DNA of 5,371 bases from assembly GCA_020056545.1 (NCBI GenBank), contig JAGVHM010000166.1:1-5371 (forward strand), given 5' to 3'. Position 1 is the stretch's first letter. Every line of letters begins with the position of its first letter. The notes beneath the pieces are model-generated. The model was not told where the DNA came from and searched no databases. It saw nothing but the letters and a program-made list of their open reading frames with translations. The translations under genes were made by a program, and so were the position numbers. Below, one piece after another: positions 1 to 5,371 of this stretch. This DNA is from a bacterium (GTDB lineage Bacteria > Desulfobacterota > Deferrimicrobia > Deferrimicrobiales > Deferrimicrobiaceae).

Positions 1-980
1 GGGCGATGGCCACCCGGAGCGCGTCGCATAAGGTGATCAACGCCATGGCGCCGCGGCTCCCGGAGCTCGCCGGCGGATCGGCGGACCCGGCCCCGTCAAC
101 GGAGACGCTCATCAAGGATGGAGGGGAGTTCCTGCCGGACTCCCGGCCGGTGGGACGCAACTTCCACTTCGGCGTCCGCGAGCATGCGATGGGGGCGATC
201 CTGAACGGTATGGCGCGTCACGGGGGGATCATCCCGTACGGCGCGACCTTCCTGGTCTTCTCCGATTACATGCGCGCCTCCATCCGGCTTGCCGCACTCA
301 TGGGAATCCGCGTGATCTACGTGTTCACGCACGACTCCATCGGGGTGGGCGAGGACGGGCCAACGCACCAGCCCGTCGAGCACGTGGCTTCCCTCCGCCT
401 GATTCCGAATCTGTACGTGCTGCGGCCCGCCGACGCCAACGAGACCGCGGCGGCCTGGAGGATGGCGATCGAACGGACCTCGGGGCCGAGCGCGCTCATC
501 CTGTCGCGCCAGAAACTGCCTGTCCTGTCTCCGGGATCGGTGTCCGGGGACGGCAACGCAAGCCGGGGCGCATACATCTATGAAGAAGGCGCCGGCGGAA
601 CCCCCGAAGTGATTCTTTTGGCCTCGGGGTCGGAGGTGCACGTGGCCCTGGGCGCGAAGCGGCTCATCGAAGCGGGCGGCGTCCCGGCCCGGGTGGTCAG
701 TTTCCTCTGCCTTGAGAGGTTCGAGGAGCAGCCGGAAGAGTACAGGAACCTGGTCCTGCCGCCTTCCGTCCGCGCGCGCGTTTCCGTGGAGGCGGGGATC
801 ACTGTCGGATGGGAGCGGTACGTCGGGGAGAAGGGAGTTTCCGTCGGGATAAACCGGTTCGGCGCCTCCGCGCCCGGAGACCGGCTGTTCCGGGAGTACG
901 GGATCACCGCGGAAAACGTGGCCGACAAGGCAAGATCGCTTCTATCCAGGTCACAAGCCATCCAGGGGAGGAAAGCTTGA
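1..980 (+). CDS. tkt: Transketolase, C-terminal half (5' end outside window)
   Basis: Transketolase is a thiamine-diphosphate (ThDP) enzyme that moves two-carbon units between ketose and aldose phosphates in the cytosolic non-oxidative pentose phosphate pathway. The reading frame is open from the first full codon (3-5) to TGA at 978-980. The Met codon at 6 is probably internal, because the following ATRSASHKV matches the middle of ordinary ~660-residue transketolases, so roughly the first half lies upstream. Counting from that Met, I see GGSADPAPS (23-31), GVREHAM with the ThDP-activating Glu (E59), FLVFSDYMR (82-90), and THDSIGVGEDGPTHQP (108-123) with the conserved active-site His residues. 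The C-terminal domain has VEAGI (261-265) and GASAPGDRLFREYGIT (286-301). These are single-chain bacterial features. A split C-terminal subunit starting at 6 cannot be fully excluded, because only five bases precede it. One oddity is Pro28 where the family normally has Leu. The stop codon overlaps the tal start by one base (TGATG). Confidence 0.96.
   Translation, partial: AMATRSASHKVINAMAPRLPELAGGSADPAPSTETLIKDGGEFLPDSRPVGRNFHFGVREHAMGAILNGMARHGGIIPYGATFLVFSDYMRASIRLAALMGIRVIYVFTHDSIGVGEDGPTHQPVEHVASLRLIPNLYVLRPADANETAAAWRMAIERTSGPSALILSRQKLPVLSPGSVSGDGNASRGAYIYEEGAGGTPEVILLASGSEVHVALGAKRLIEAGGVPARVVSFLCLERFEEQPEEYRNLVLPPSVRARVSVEAGITVGWERYVGEKGVSVGINRFGASAPGDRLFREYGITAENVADKARSLLSRSQAIQGRKA
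965..971 (+). promoter_or_regulatory. Ribosome binding site of tal
   Basis: GGGGAGG lies within the last codons of tkt, 8 bases before the ATG at 980. It decides the tal start: the same frame stays open upstream to an ATG at 809, but the extra 57 residues would be Arg-rich out-of-frame reading of tkt, whereas transaldolase homology begins a few residues after 980. Confidence 0.85.
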
Positions 981-2119
981 TGGGAACAACGAGGAATCCG
1001 CTGGTCGAGCTTGGGAAAATGGGACAGAGCCCGTGGCTCGACTACATCCATCGGGACCTGATCTGTTCGGGAGAGCTTGCGAGGCTGGTATCGCAGGACG
1101 GCATAAAGGGGGTCACCTCGAATCCGACGATCTTCGAGAAGGCGATTTCCGGGGGCCATGAATACGACGGGCAGATCCGGGCGCTTGCTTCCTCCGGCAG
1201 GAGCGTCCCGGAGGCGTACCTCGAGATCGTCGCGGAAGACATCCGCAGGGCGGCGGACGTGCTGCTGTCGGTCCATATCGCGACCGGGGGGAACGACGGC
1301 TATGTCTCGCTGGAGGTGGACCCGGACCTGGCATACGACACGCAGAGGACCGTCCGGAAGGCGGATGAGCTCTTCAGGACCGTTTCCCGCCCCAACGTTC
1401 TCATAAAGATCCCGGCAACGCGGGAAGGGCTGCCCGCCATCGAGGAAACGATCTCCATGGGGATCCCCGTCAACGTGACGCTCATCTTTTCGGTGAAGAG
1501 GTACGAGGAAGTCGCCGAGGCGTATATCCGGGGGGTGGAGCGGCTTGTCGCATCCGGCGGCGATCCGGCCAGGGTCGCCTCCGTGGCCTCCTTTTTCGTA
1601 TCGCGGGTGGACACCGCCGTGGACAAGCTTCTCGAGGCGATCATCCCCCGCTACCCCGGGTCTCCGCGCGCGGAAGCCGCGATCTCCCTGCTGGGCAAGA
1701 TCGCCGTTGCCAATGCGCGGCTTGCATATGCAAGGTTCAGGGAGATCTTCTCCGCGCCGTGGTGGCGCGACCTGGCGGACAGGGGAGCCAGGCCGCAGCG
1801 CCCTCTCTGGGCGAGCACGGGGACGAAGAACCCGAAGTATTCGGACGTGAAGTACGTGGAGGAGCTGGCCGGCCCCGACACCGTCAACACGATTCCTCCG
1901 CAGACGATGGACGCCTTCCGGGACCACGGGGTCGCCGTCGACATGCTCTCCCGGAGGGAGGAGGAATCAAGGACCGTGCTTCATGACCTCGGGCTGCTCG
2001 ACATAGGGATCGAGGATGTCTGCGAAAAACTCACCCGGGAAGGGGTTGAGAGCTTCTCCGATTCCTTCGACAAACTGTTCGGAGCGATCGAGCGCAGGCT
2101 CTCGGAGGCGAGGCGCTAG
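980..2119 (+). CDS. tal: Transaldolase, long (~380 aa) form
   Basis: Transaldolase transfers a dihydroxyacetone unit from sedoheptulose-7-phosphate to glyceraldehyde-3-phosphate, giving erythrose-4-phosphate and fructose-6-phosphate, through a lysine Schiff base. The product is 379 residues, the size of the long actinobacterial/cyanobacterial-type enzymes rather than the ~316-residue TalB or ~220-residue TalC types. The start NPLVELGKMGQSPWLDYI (6-23) is typical of the long class. Visible active-site elements are D21 (WLD), TSNPTIFEKAI (46-56) with N48, SLEVDP (110-115) with E112, NVLIKIPAT (139-147) with the Schiff-base Lys K143, NVTLIFS (165-171) with T168, and ASFFVSRVD (203-211) with S204. 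Their roles are assigned by motif comparison with E. coli TalB. The later WASTGTKNP (277-285) is also class-typical. Translation is probably coupled to tkt through the TGATG overlap. In some bacteria a similar domain is fused to phosphoglucose isomerase, but here the protein ends at TAG and gnd follows, so it is a stand-alone enzyme. Confidence 0.97.
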   Translation: MGTTRNPLVELGKMGQSPWLDYIHRDLICSGELARLVSQDGIKGVTSNPTIFEKAISGGHEYDGQIRALASSGRSVPEAYLEIVAEDIRRAADVLLSVHIATGGNDGYVSLEVDPDLAYDTQRTVRKADELFRTVSRPNVLIKIPATREGLPAIEETISMGIPVNVTLIFSVKRYEEVAEAYIRGVERLVASGGDPARVASVASFFVSRVDTAVDKLLEAIIPRYPGSPRAEAAISLLGKIAVANARLAYARFREIFSAPWWRDLADRGARPQRPLWASTGTKNPKYSDVKYVEELAGPDTVNTIPPQTMDAFRDHGVAVDMLSRREEESRTVLHDLGLLDIGIEDVCEKLTREGVESFSDSFDKLFGAIERRLSEARR

Positions 2120-2131
2120 AAACGTCTGAGA

Positions 2132-2147
2132 CCGGCGCCGCCGCCGG
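2132..2147 (+). repeat. Short GC inverted repeat (hairpin) between tal and gnd
   Basis: CCGGCG (2132-2137) and CGCCGG (2142-2147) are perfect inverted repeats around a 4-base loop, CCGC. The stem lies in the only real intergenic gap of the window (2120-2161), 2 bases before the gnd Shine-Dalgarno GGAGGG (2150-2155). No T-run follows, so it is not an intrinsic terminator. It could influence gnd translation initiation or mRNA stability, or be a by-product of GC-rich DNA. Confidence 0.4.
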
Positions 2148-2161
2148 ACGGAGGGAAAACC

Positions 2162-3079
2162 ATGCGGATCGCGATGGTCGGCCTGGGGAAGATGGGACTG
2201 AACATGACCCGGCGCCTGCTGCGCGGCGGGCATGAGGTGGTGGCGTTCGCCCGGTCCTCCGCGTCCGTCGAAGAGGCATCCAGGGAAGGGGCCGTTCCCG
2301 CGGCCACTCTCAAGGAAGCCGTGGGGCTGCTGTCCACACCGAGAATCGTGTGGCTTATGGTGCCGGCCGGGGCTCCCGTGGACGAAAACGTGGAAGACCT
2401 CGCAAGGCTGCTCTCCGAAGGAGACGTCGTGGTCGACGGCGGGAACTCGAAGTACAAGGACGCCCCCGGTCGCGCGAAGCGTCTCGGCGAGCGCGGCATC
2501 CGATTCCTCGATGCGGGAACGAGCGGCGGGATCTGGGGGCTTTCGGAAGGGTACTGCCTGATGGTCGGCGGCGACGAGGGTGCGTTCCGCCTTCTTTCCC
2601 CCGTGTTTGAATCCCTGGCCCCGCCGGACGGCTATGCGTACATGGGGCCGCACGGGGCCGGCCACTTCGTGAAGATGGTACACAACGGGATCGAGTACGG
2701 GATGATGCAGGCGTACGCCGAGGGGTTCGAGCTGCTGCAGACCGCACCGTTCCCTCTGGACCTGCCGGCTGTCGCCGCCCTGTGGAACAGGGTGAGCGTC
2801 GTTCGGTCGTGGCTGCTCGAGCTCGCCGGCCGGGCGCTGTCGCGCGACCCGTCCCTCTCGGGGCTTGCTCCTTACGTGGAAGATTCGGGGGAAGGCCGCT
2901 GGACCGTGGAACGTTCGATCGAGGCCGGGGTGCCGCTCCCGTCGATAGGGCTCTCCCTGTACATGCGCTTCCTGTCCAGGCAGGACAGTTCATTCGCCAT
3001 GCGGATGCTGGCGGCGCTGCGCAACGAGTTCGGGGGACACGCCGTCAAGGAAGCGGCCCCGGAGCGCAGGAAAGGATAG
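2162..3079 (+). CDS. gnd: 6-phosphogluconate dehydrogenase (decarboxylating), short form
   Basis: This enzyme oxidatively decarboxylates 6-phosphogluconate to ribulose-5-phosphate and CO2, the last step of the oxidative pentose phosphate branch. The protein has 305 residues, the short single-helical-domain class, compared with ~470 in E. coli Gnd. The Rossmann fold begins at once: VGLGKMGLNM (6-15), then VVAFARSS (26-33) at the cofactor-selecting end of the second strand, and MVPAG (66-70). Substrate motifs are VDGGNSKYKD (91-100), DAGTSGGIWGLSEG (117-130) and HFVKMVHNGIEYGMMQ (168-183), the last carrying the catalytic Lys K171, N175 and Glu E178. The C-terminus has LRNEFGGHAVK (286-296), typical of short Gnd proteins. 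GGAGGG at 2150-2155 sits 6 bases before the ATG and supports this start. A-R-S at 30-32 resembles the N-R-T/S of NADP enzymes rather than the acidic residue expected for NAD enzymes, so NADP use is inferred. zwf follows after 4 bases. Confidence 0.97.
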   Translation: MRIAMVGLGKMGLNMTRRLLRGGHEVVAFARSSASVEEASREGAVPAATLKEAVGLLSTPRIVWLMVPAGAPVDENVEDLARLLSEGDVVVDGGNSKYKDAPGRAKRLGERGIRFLDAGTSGGIWGLSEGYCLMVGGDEGAFRLLSPVFESLAPPDGYAYMGPHGAGHFVKMVHNGIEYGMMQAYAEGFELLQTAPFPLDLPAVAALWNRVSVVRSWLLELAGRALSRDPSLSGLAPYVEDSGEGRWTVERSIEAGVPLPSIGLSLYMRFLSRQDSSFAMRMLAALRNEFGGHAVKEAAPERRKG

Positions 3080-3083
3080 ACCG

Positions 3084-4628
3084 ATGGGAGCCGATCCGAT
3101 CGGCGCCTCGCCGCCGGCCCCGCGCGCCGGGACCGAGCCACCCCCACCGAGCCTGCTCGTCATCTTCGGCGCTTCGGGGGACCTGACCAGGCGGCTGCTC
3201 ATACCGGACCTGTTCGGGCTTTTCCTGGACGGGCTTCTTCCGGAACGTTTCGCCGTGCTCGGCGTTTCACGCACCCCCTACGCTGACGAAGCATTCCGGG
3301 CGATGTTGAGGGATTGCGCGCGGGAAACAGGCGAGGCGAAATTCGACGCCTCCCGGTGGGATGATTTCGCCGCCGGGCTTCATTACCATTCCGCGGACCT
3401 CGAGGACCCCGGGAGCTACCCGGCTCTCCGCGAGAGGATCCGGTCGCTGTGCGCCGCCAGGGGGATACCCGGCAACATCATCTTCTACTCCGCCGTCGCC
3501 CCGAGGCATTACGTCTCCCTTGTTCGAAAGATAGGCGAAACGAAACTGGCGGTCCCTTCGGAGGACCTTCCCGGCTTCCGCCGGGTGATCGTGGAAAAGC
3601 CTTTCGGGCGGGACCTGGCTAGCGCCCGCGCGCTCAACAGGGAGATGCTCGGCGTCTTCCACGACGGGCAGGTGTACCGGATCGACCACTTCCTCGGCAA
3701 GGAGACCGTTCAGAACCTGTTCGTCTTCCGGTTCGGCAACGGGATCTTCGAGCCGGTGTGGAACAGGAACTACATCGATCACGTACAGATCACCGTGGCC
3801 GAAACTCTGGGCGTGGAAGGAAGGGGCGACTACTACGACGACGCGGGCGCGGTCCGTGACATGATACAGAACCATCTCCTCCAGCTCATGGCCCTCGTGG
3901 CGATGGAGCCGCCGAACTCGCTCGATGGCGACGACGTGCGGGGAGAAAAACTGAAGCTCCTTAAGTCGATCGGGCGCGTGGCGGACGAGCGCGTGGGAGA
4001 TGTGTGCGTCAGGGGACAGTACGTCGAGGGGGAGACGGGAGGAAAGAAGGTCCCGGCATACCGGGCGGAGAAGAACGTCTCCCCGGATTCCTTCACCGAG
4101 ACGTATGCGGCCCTTCGTCTTTCGGTCGACAACTGGCGCTGGGCAGGCGTACCCTTCTACCTGCGCACGGGGAAGCGGATGGCCAGGAAGGTATCCGAAA
4201 TTGCGATACAGTTCCGTCCCGCCCCCTCGCTTCTGTTCAAGGATACGGAATGCGGCCAGATCGATTCGAACCTCCTCGTGATCAACATCCAGCCGGAGGA
4301 GGGGATCTTCCTTCGGTTCTGCGCAAAGGAGCCGGGGCCAGGCGTGTGCGTGCGGCCGGTCGATTTCCACTTCACGTATCGGGAGGCGTTCGGCGCCAGA
4401 AGCACGCCCGCTTACGGCAGGCTCCTGCTCGACGTGATGCACGGCGACCCGACCCTCTTCCCGCGGGAAGAGGATGTGGAAACCTCATGGACGCTCCTCG
4501 ACCCGTTCCTGCGCCGCTGGGAGGGAGATCCGGGGCACGGACTCCGTTTTTATCCCGCCGGCGGATGGGGGCCTCCCGAGGCCGACGCGCTCCTTCAGGA
4601 AGGAAGAGACCGGTGGCGGCGGCCGTGA
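3084..4628 (+). CDS. zwf: Glucose-6-phosphate 1-dehydrogenase
   Basis: Zwf oxidises glucose-6-phosphate to 6-phosphoglucono-1,5-lactone with NAD(P)+, the entry step of the oxidative pentose phosphate pathway in the cytosol. The 514-residue length is normal for the family (~480-515). I see the nucleotide-binding LVIFGASGDLTRRLL (25-39), VSRTPYADEAF (61-71), VIVEKPFGRDL (168-178), and the substrate signature RIDHFLGKE (199-207) with D201 and H202. Next come FEPVWNRNYIDHVQI (222-236) and IQNHLLQL (261-268), whose H264 corresponds to the general base His240 of the Leuconostoc enzyme. FYLRTGKRMARK (358-369) holds K364 and K369, equivalent to Leuconostoc Lys338 and Lys343. The first ~22 residues form a Pro-rich tail (8 Pro) before the Rossmann fold, and no ATG, GTG or TTG occurs in frame between the start and the fold. 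The Shine-Dalgarno AGGAAAGGA (3068-3076) lies in the last codons of gnd. R36 replaces the usual substrate-site Lys of GDLxK. The 3' end overlaps pgl. Confidence 0.98.
   Translation: MGADPIGASPPAPRAGTEPPPPSLLVIFGASGDLTRRLLIPDLFGLFLDGLLPERFAVLGVSRTPYADEAFRAMLRDCARETGEAKFDASRWDDFAAGLHYHSADLEDPGSYPALRERIRSLCAARGIPGNIIFYSAVAPRHYVSLVRKIGETKLAVPSEDLPGFRRVIVEKPFGRDLASARALNREMLGVFHDGQVYRIDHFLGKETVQNLFVFRFGNGIFEPVWNRNYIDHVQITVAETLGVEGRGDYYDDAGAVRDMIQNHLLQLMALVAMEPPNSLDGDDVRGEKLKLLKSIGRVADERVGDVCVRGQYVEGETGGKKVPAYRAEKNVSPDSFTETYAALRLSVDNWRWAGVPFYLRTGKRMARKVSEIAIQFRPAPSLLFKDTECGQIDSNLLVINIQPEEGIFLRFCAKEPGPGVCVRPVDFHFTYREAFGARSTPAYGRLLLDVMHGDPTLFPREEDVETSWTLLDPFLRRWEGDPGHGLRFYPAGGWGPPEADALLQEGRDRWRRP
4597..4608 (+). 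promoter_or_regulatory. Ribosome binding site of pgl, inside zwf
   Basis: The purine run AGGAAGGAAGAG contains two Shine-Dalgarno-like AGGA cores. The second core (4601-4604) is 8 bases before GTG at 4613 but 20 bases before the other possible GTG at 4625. The spacing therefore favours 4613 as the pgl start. Confidence 0.6.
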
Positions 4629-5371
4629 CAAACGGAAACGGCATCACAGCGGAGCGGTTGTTCGTTCTCCCTTCGCCCGAGGAACTGGCACGTGCGGCGG
4701 CCGGCCGGTTCTGGGGGATCGTCCGGGAGCGGGCGGCGACGCTTTCCCGGTCCGGGAATTCGGCTCCCCGGATCCACGTTGCCCTCTCCGGCGGAGAGAC
4801 GCCGCGTCGGATGTACGAATTCCTCTCGGCGGAACCGTACCGGTCGCGCTTCCCGTGGGACCTCGTTCACTTCTACCAGGTGGACGAGCGGTGGGTCCCG
4901 CCGGAGGACTCGCGAAGCAATGGCAGGATGCTTCTCGAGTCGCTTCTGTCCCGCGCACCGGTTCCGGCGGGGCACTTCCATCACGTGGACACGGGGCTTT
5001 CCGGGCCCGAAGAGGGCGCGCGCCGTTACGAGGAGGCGCTCAGGGCGGCGTATCCGCGCCCTCAGGGCGGTTTTCCGCGGTTCGACGCGATACTGCTGGG
5101 GATCGGAATTGACGGGCACACCGCCTCGCTGTTCCCTGGCGTCCCTTACGAAGAGGGCGCCGCGTGGTTCATTGCGACGGATGCGGCCGGCGACCCTCCC
5201 GTCCGCCGTGTCACCATGACGCTGCCGCTGATCAACGCCGCTGCGCAGGTTGTATTCCTGGCGAGCGGCAAGGAGAAGGCCCGGGCGCTGCGCGGCGTAC
5301 TCTCCGGGGACCCCGGGCTTCCGGCTTCCCGGGTCTCCCCGGCGCGCGGGAAGGTCACATTTCTCGCGGAC
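4613..5371 (+). CDS. pgl: 6-phosphogluconolactonase (3' end outside window)
   Basis: Pgl (DevB-type, glucosamine-6-phosphate isomerase fold) hydrolyses 6-phosphogluconolactone to 6-phosphogluconate, linking Zwf to Gnd. The frame is open from GTG at 4613 to the window end, giving 253 residues. Motifs, counted from this start, are ALSGGETPRRMYE (57-69, sugar-phosphate loop), DERWVPPEDSRSNGRM (91-106), LLGIGIDGHTASLFPG (161-176) with the probable catalytic His H169, and TMTLPLINAAAQVVFLASGKEKA (201-223, key residues L204, P205, N208, G219, K220). The usual family loop reads GMGxDGHTASLFP, so Ile replaces Met here. Residues 238-253 look like the normal C-terminal strand, so only about 5-15 residues are probably missing. 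The start is non-ATG. GTG 4613 (16-base overlap with zwf) has the better-spaced ribosome binding site, while GTG 4625 would give a compact GTGA overlap with the zwf stop. Homology clearly begins around ERLFVLPSPEEL (14-25), so both are compatible. Overlap with zwf implies translational coupling. Confidence 0.94.
   Translation, partial: MAAAVTNGNGITAERLFVLPSPEELARAAAGRFWGIVRERAATLSRSGNSAPRIHVALSGGETPRRMYEFLSAEPYRSRFPWDLVHFYQVDERWVPPEDSRSNGRMLLESLLSRAPVPAGHFHHVDTGLSGPEEGARRYEEALRAAYPRPQGGFPRFDAILLGIGIDGHTASLFPGVPYEEGAAWFIATDAAGDPPVRRVTMTLPLINAAAQVVFLASGKEKARALRGVLSGDPGLPASRVSPARGKVTFLAD

Noticed and set aside
809..979. N-terminal extension of transaldolase from an ATG at 809
   Set aside because: The extension would read the end of tkt in another frame, has an Arg-rich composition, and lacks homology. 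ATG 980 has a strong ribosome binding site and begins next to conserved transaldolase sequence.
6..980. Stand-alone C-terminal transketolase subunit starting at ATG 6
   Set aside because: The sequence after the Met matches the middle of single-chain transketolases, the frame is open to the window edge, and no ribosome binding site can be assessed in the five preceding bases. A truncated full-length gene is the simpler reading.
578..1927. Long minus-strand open frame (449 codons) antisense to tkt and tal
   Set aside because: It spans two clear sense genes and their junction. Its product is rich in Arg, Pro, Gly and Asp with no recognisable domain. Long antisense frames are expected where GC-biased codons make stop codons rare on the opposite strand.
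2132..2147. Intrinsic terminator after tal
   Set aside because: The hairpin has only a 6-bp stem and is followed by the purine-rich gnd ribosome binding site rather than a T-run, so the operon probably reads through.
980..3079. Possible transaldolase/phosphoglucose isomerase fusion
   Set aside because: Long transaldolase domains are sometimes fused to an isomerase, but here the frame ends at TAG 2117-2119 and the next gene is clearly gnd. No SIS or isomerase motif is present.
3267..4442. Long minus-strand open frame (391 codons) antisense to zwf
   Set aside because: It lies entirely within zwf, whose family motifs are all intact in the sense frame. The antisense product shows no motif and has a shadow-like composition.
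4474..5112. Plus-strand open frame (212 codons) across the zwf/pgl junction
   Set aside because: It is in a different frame from both zwf and pgl and overlaps their conserved motifs. The product is Arg/Gly/Pro-rich with no family signature.

Overview
The window is an unbroken run of five co-directional (+ strand) genes that encode most of the pentose phosphate pathway. In order they are transketolase (3' half only), transaldolase, 6-phosphogluconate dehydrogenase, glucose-6-phosphate dehydrogenase and 6-phosphogluconolactonase (last few codons cut off by the window edge). The DNA is GC-rich: two lines counted by hand gave about 62% and 72% G+C. It has strong G/C third-position bias, purine-rich Shine-Dalgarno sites and almost no intergenic space. 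This fits a high-GC bacterium, and all five proteins are bacterial-type. The long (379 aa) transaldolase and short-form (305 aa) 6PGDH next to Zwf/Pgl would suit a deltaproteobacterial, acidobacterial or similar lineage, but the sequence alone does not settle the phylum.

Layout: tkt ends at 980, and tal starts on the same A (TGATG, 1-base overlap). tal ends at 2119. A 42-base gap with a small GC hairpin and a strong ribosome binding site leads to gnd (2162-3079). zwf follows after 4 bases (3084-4628). pgl starts inside the end of zwf at a GTG (4613, preferred) and runs off the window. No gene-free stretch exceeds 42 bases. I see no promoter, intrinsic terminator, tRNA/rRNA, CRISPR, insertion sequence or attachment site. 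The promoter is presumably upstream of tkt, outside the window.

How the genes work together: Zwf oxidises glucose-6-phosphate to 6-phosphogluconolactone, Pgl hydrolyses it to 6-phosphogluconate, and Gnd oxidatively decarboxylates that to ribulose-5-phosphate, yielding two reduced nicotinamide cofactors per hexose. Tkt and Tal then recycle pentose phosphates to fructose-6-phosphate and glyceraldehyde-3-phosphate. Only ribose-5-phosphate isomerase and ribulose-phosphate 3-epimerase are missing, and they may lie elsewhere. The tight spacing implies one transcript and translational coupling.

I found no undescribed system. The points worth a second look are modest: a Gnd cofactor-site motif resembling the NADP type, a Leu-to-Pro change in a transketolase cofactor motif, a Lys-to-Arg change at a G6PDH substrate-site position, a Pro-rich Zwf N-terminus, a hairpin before gnd, and a non-ATG pgl start.
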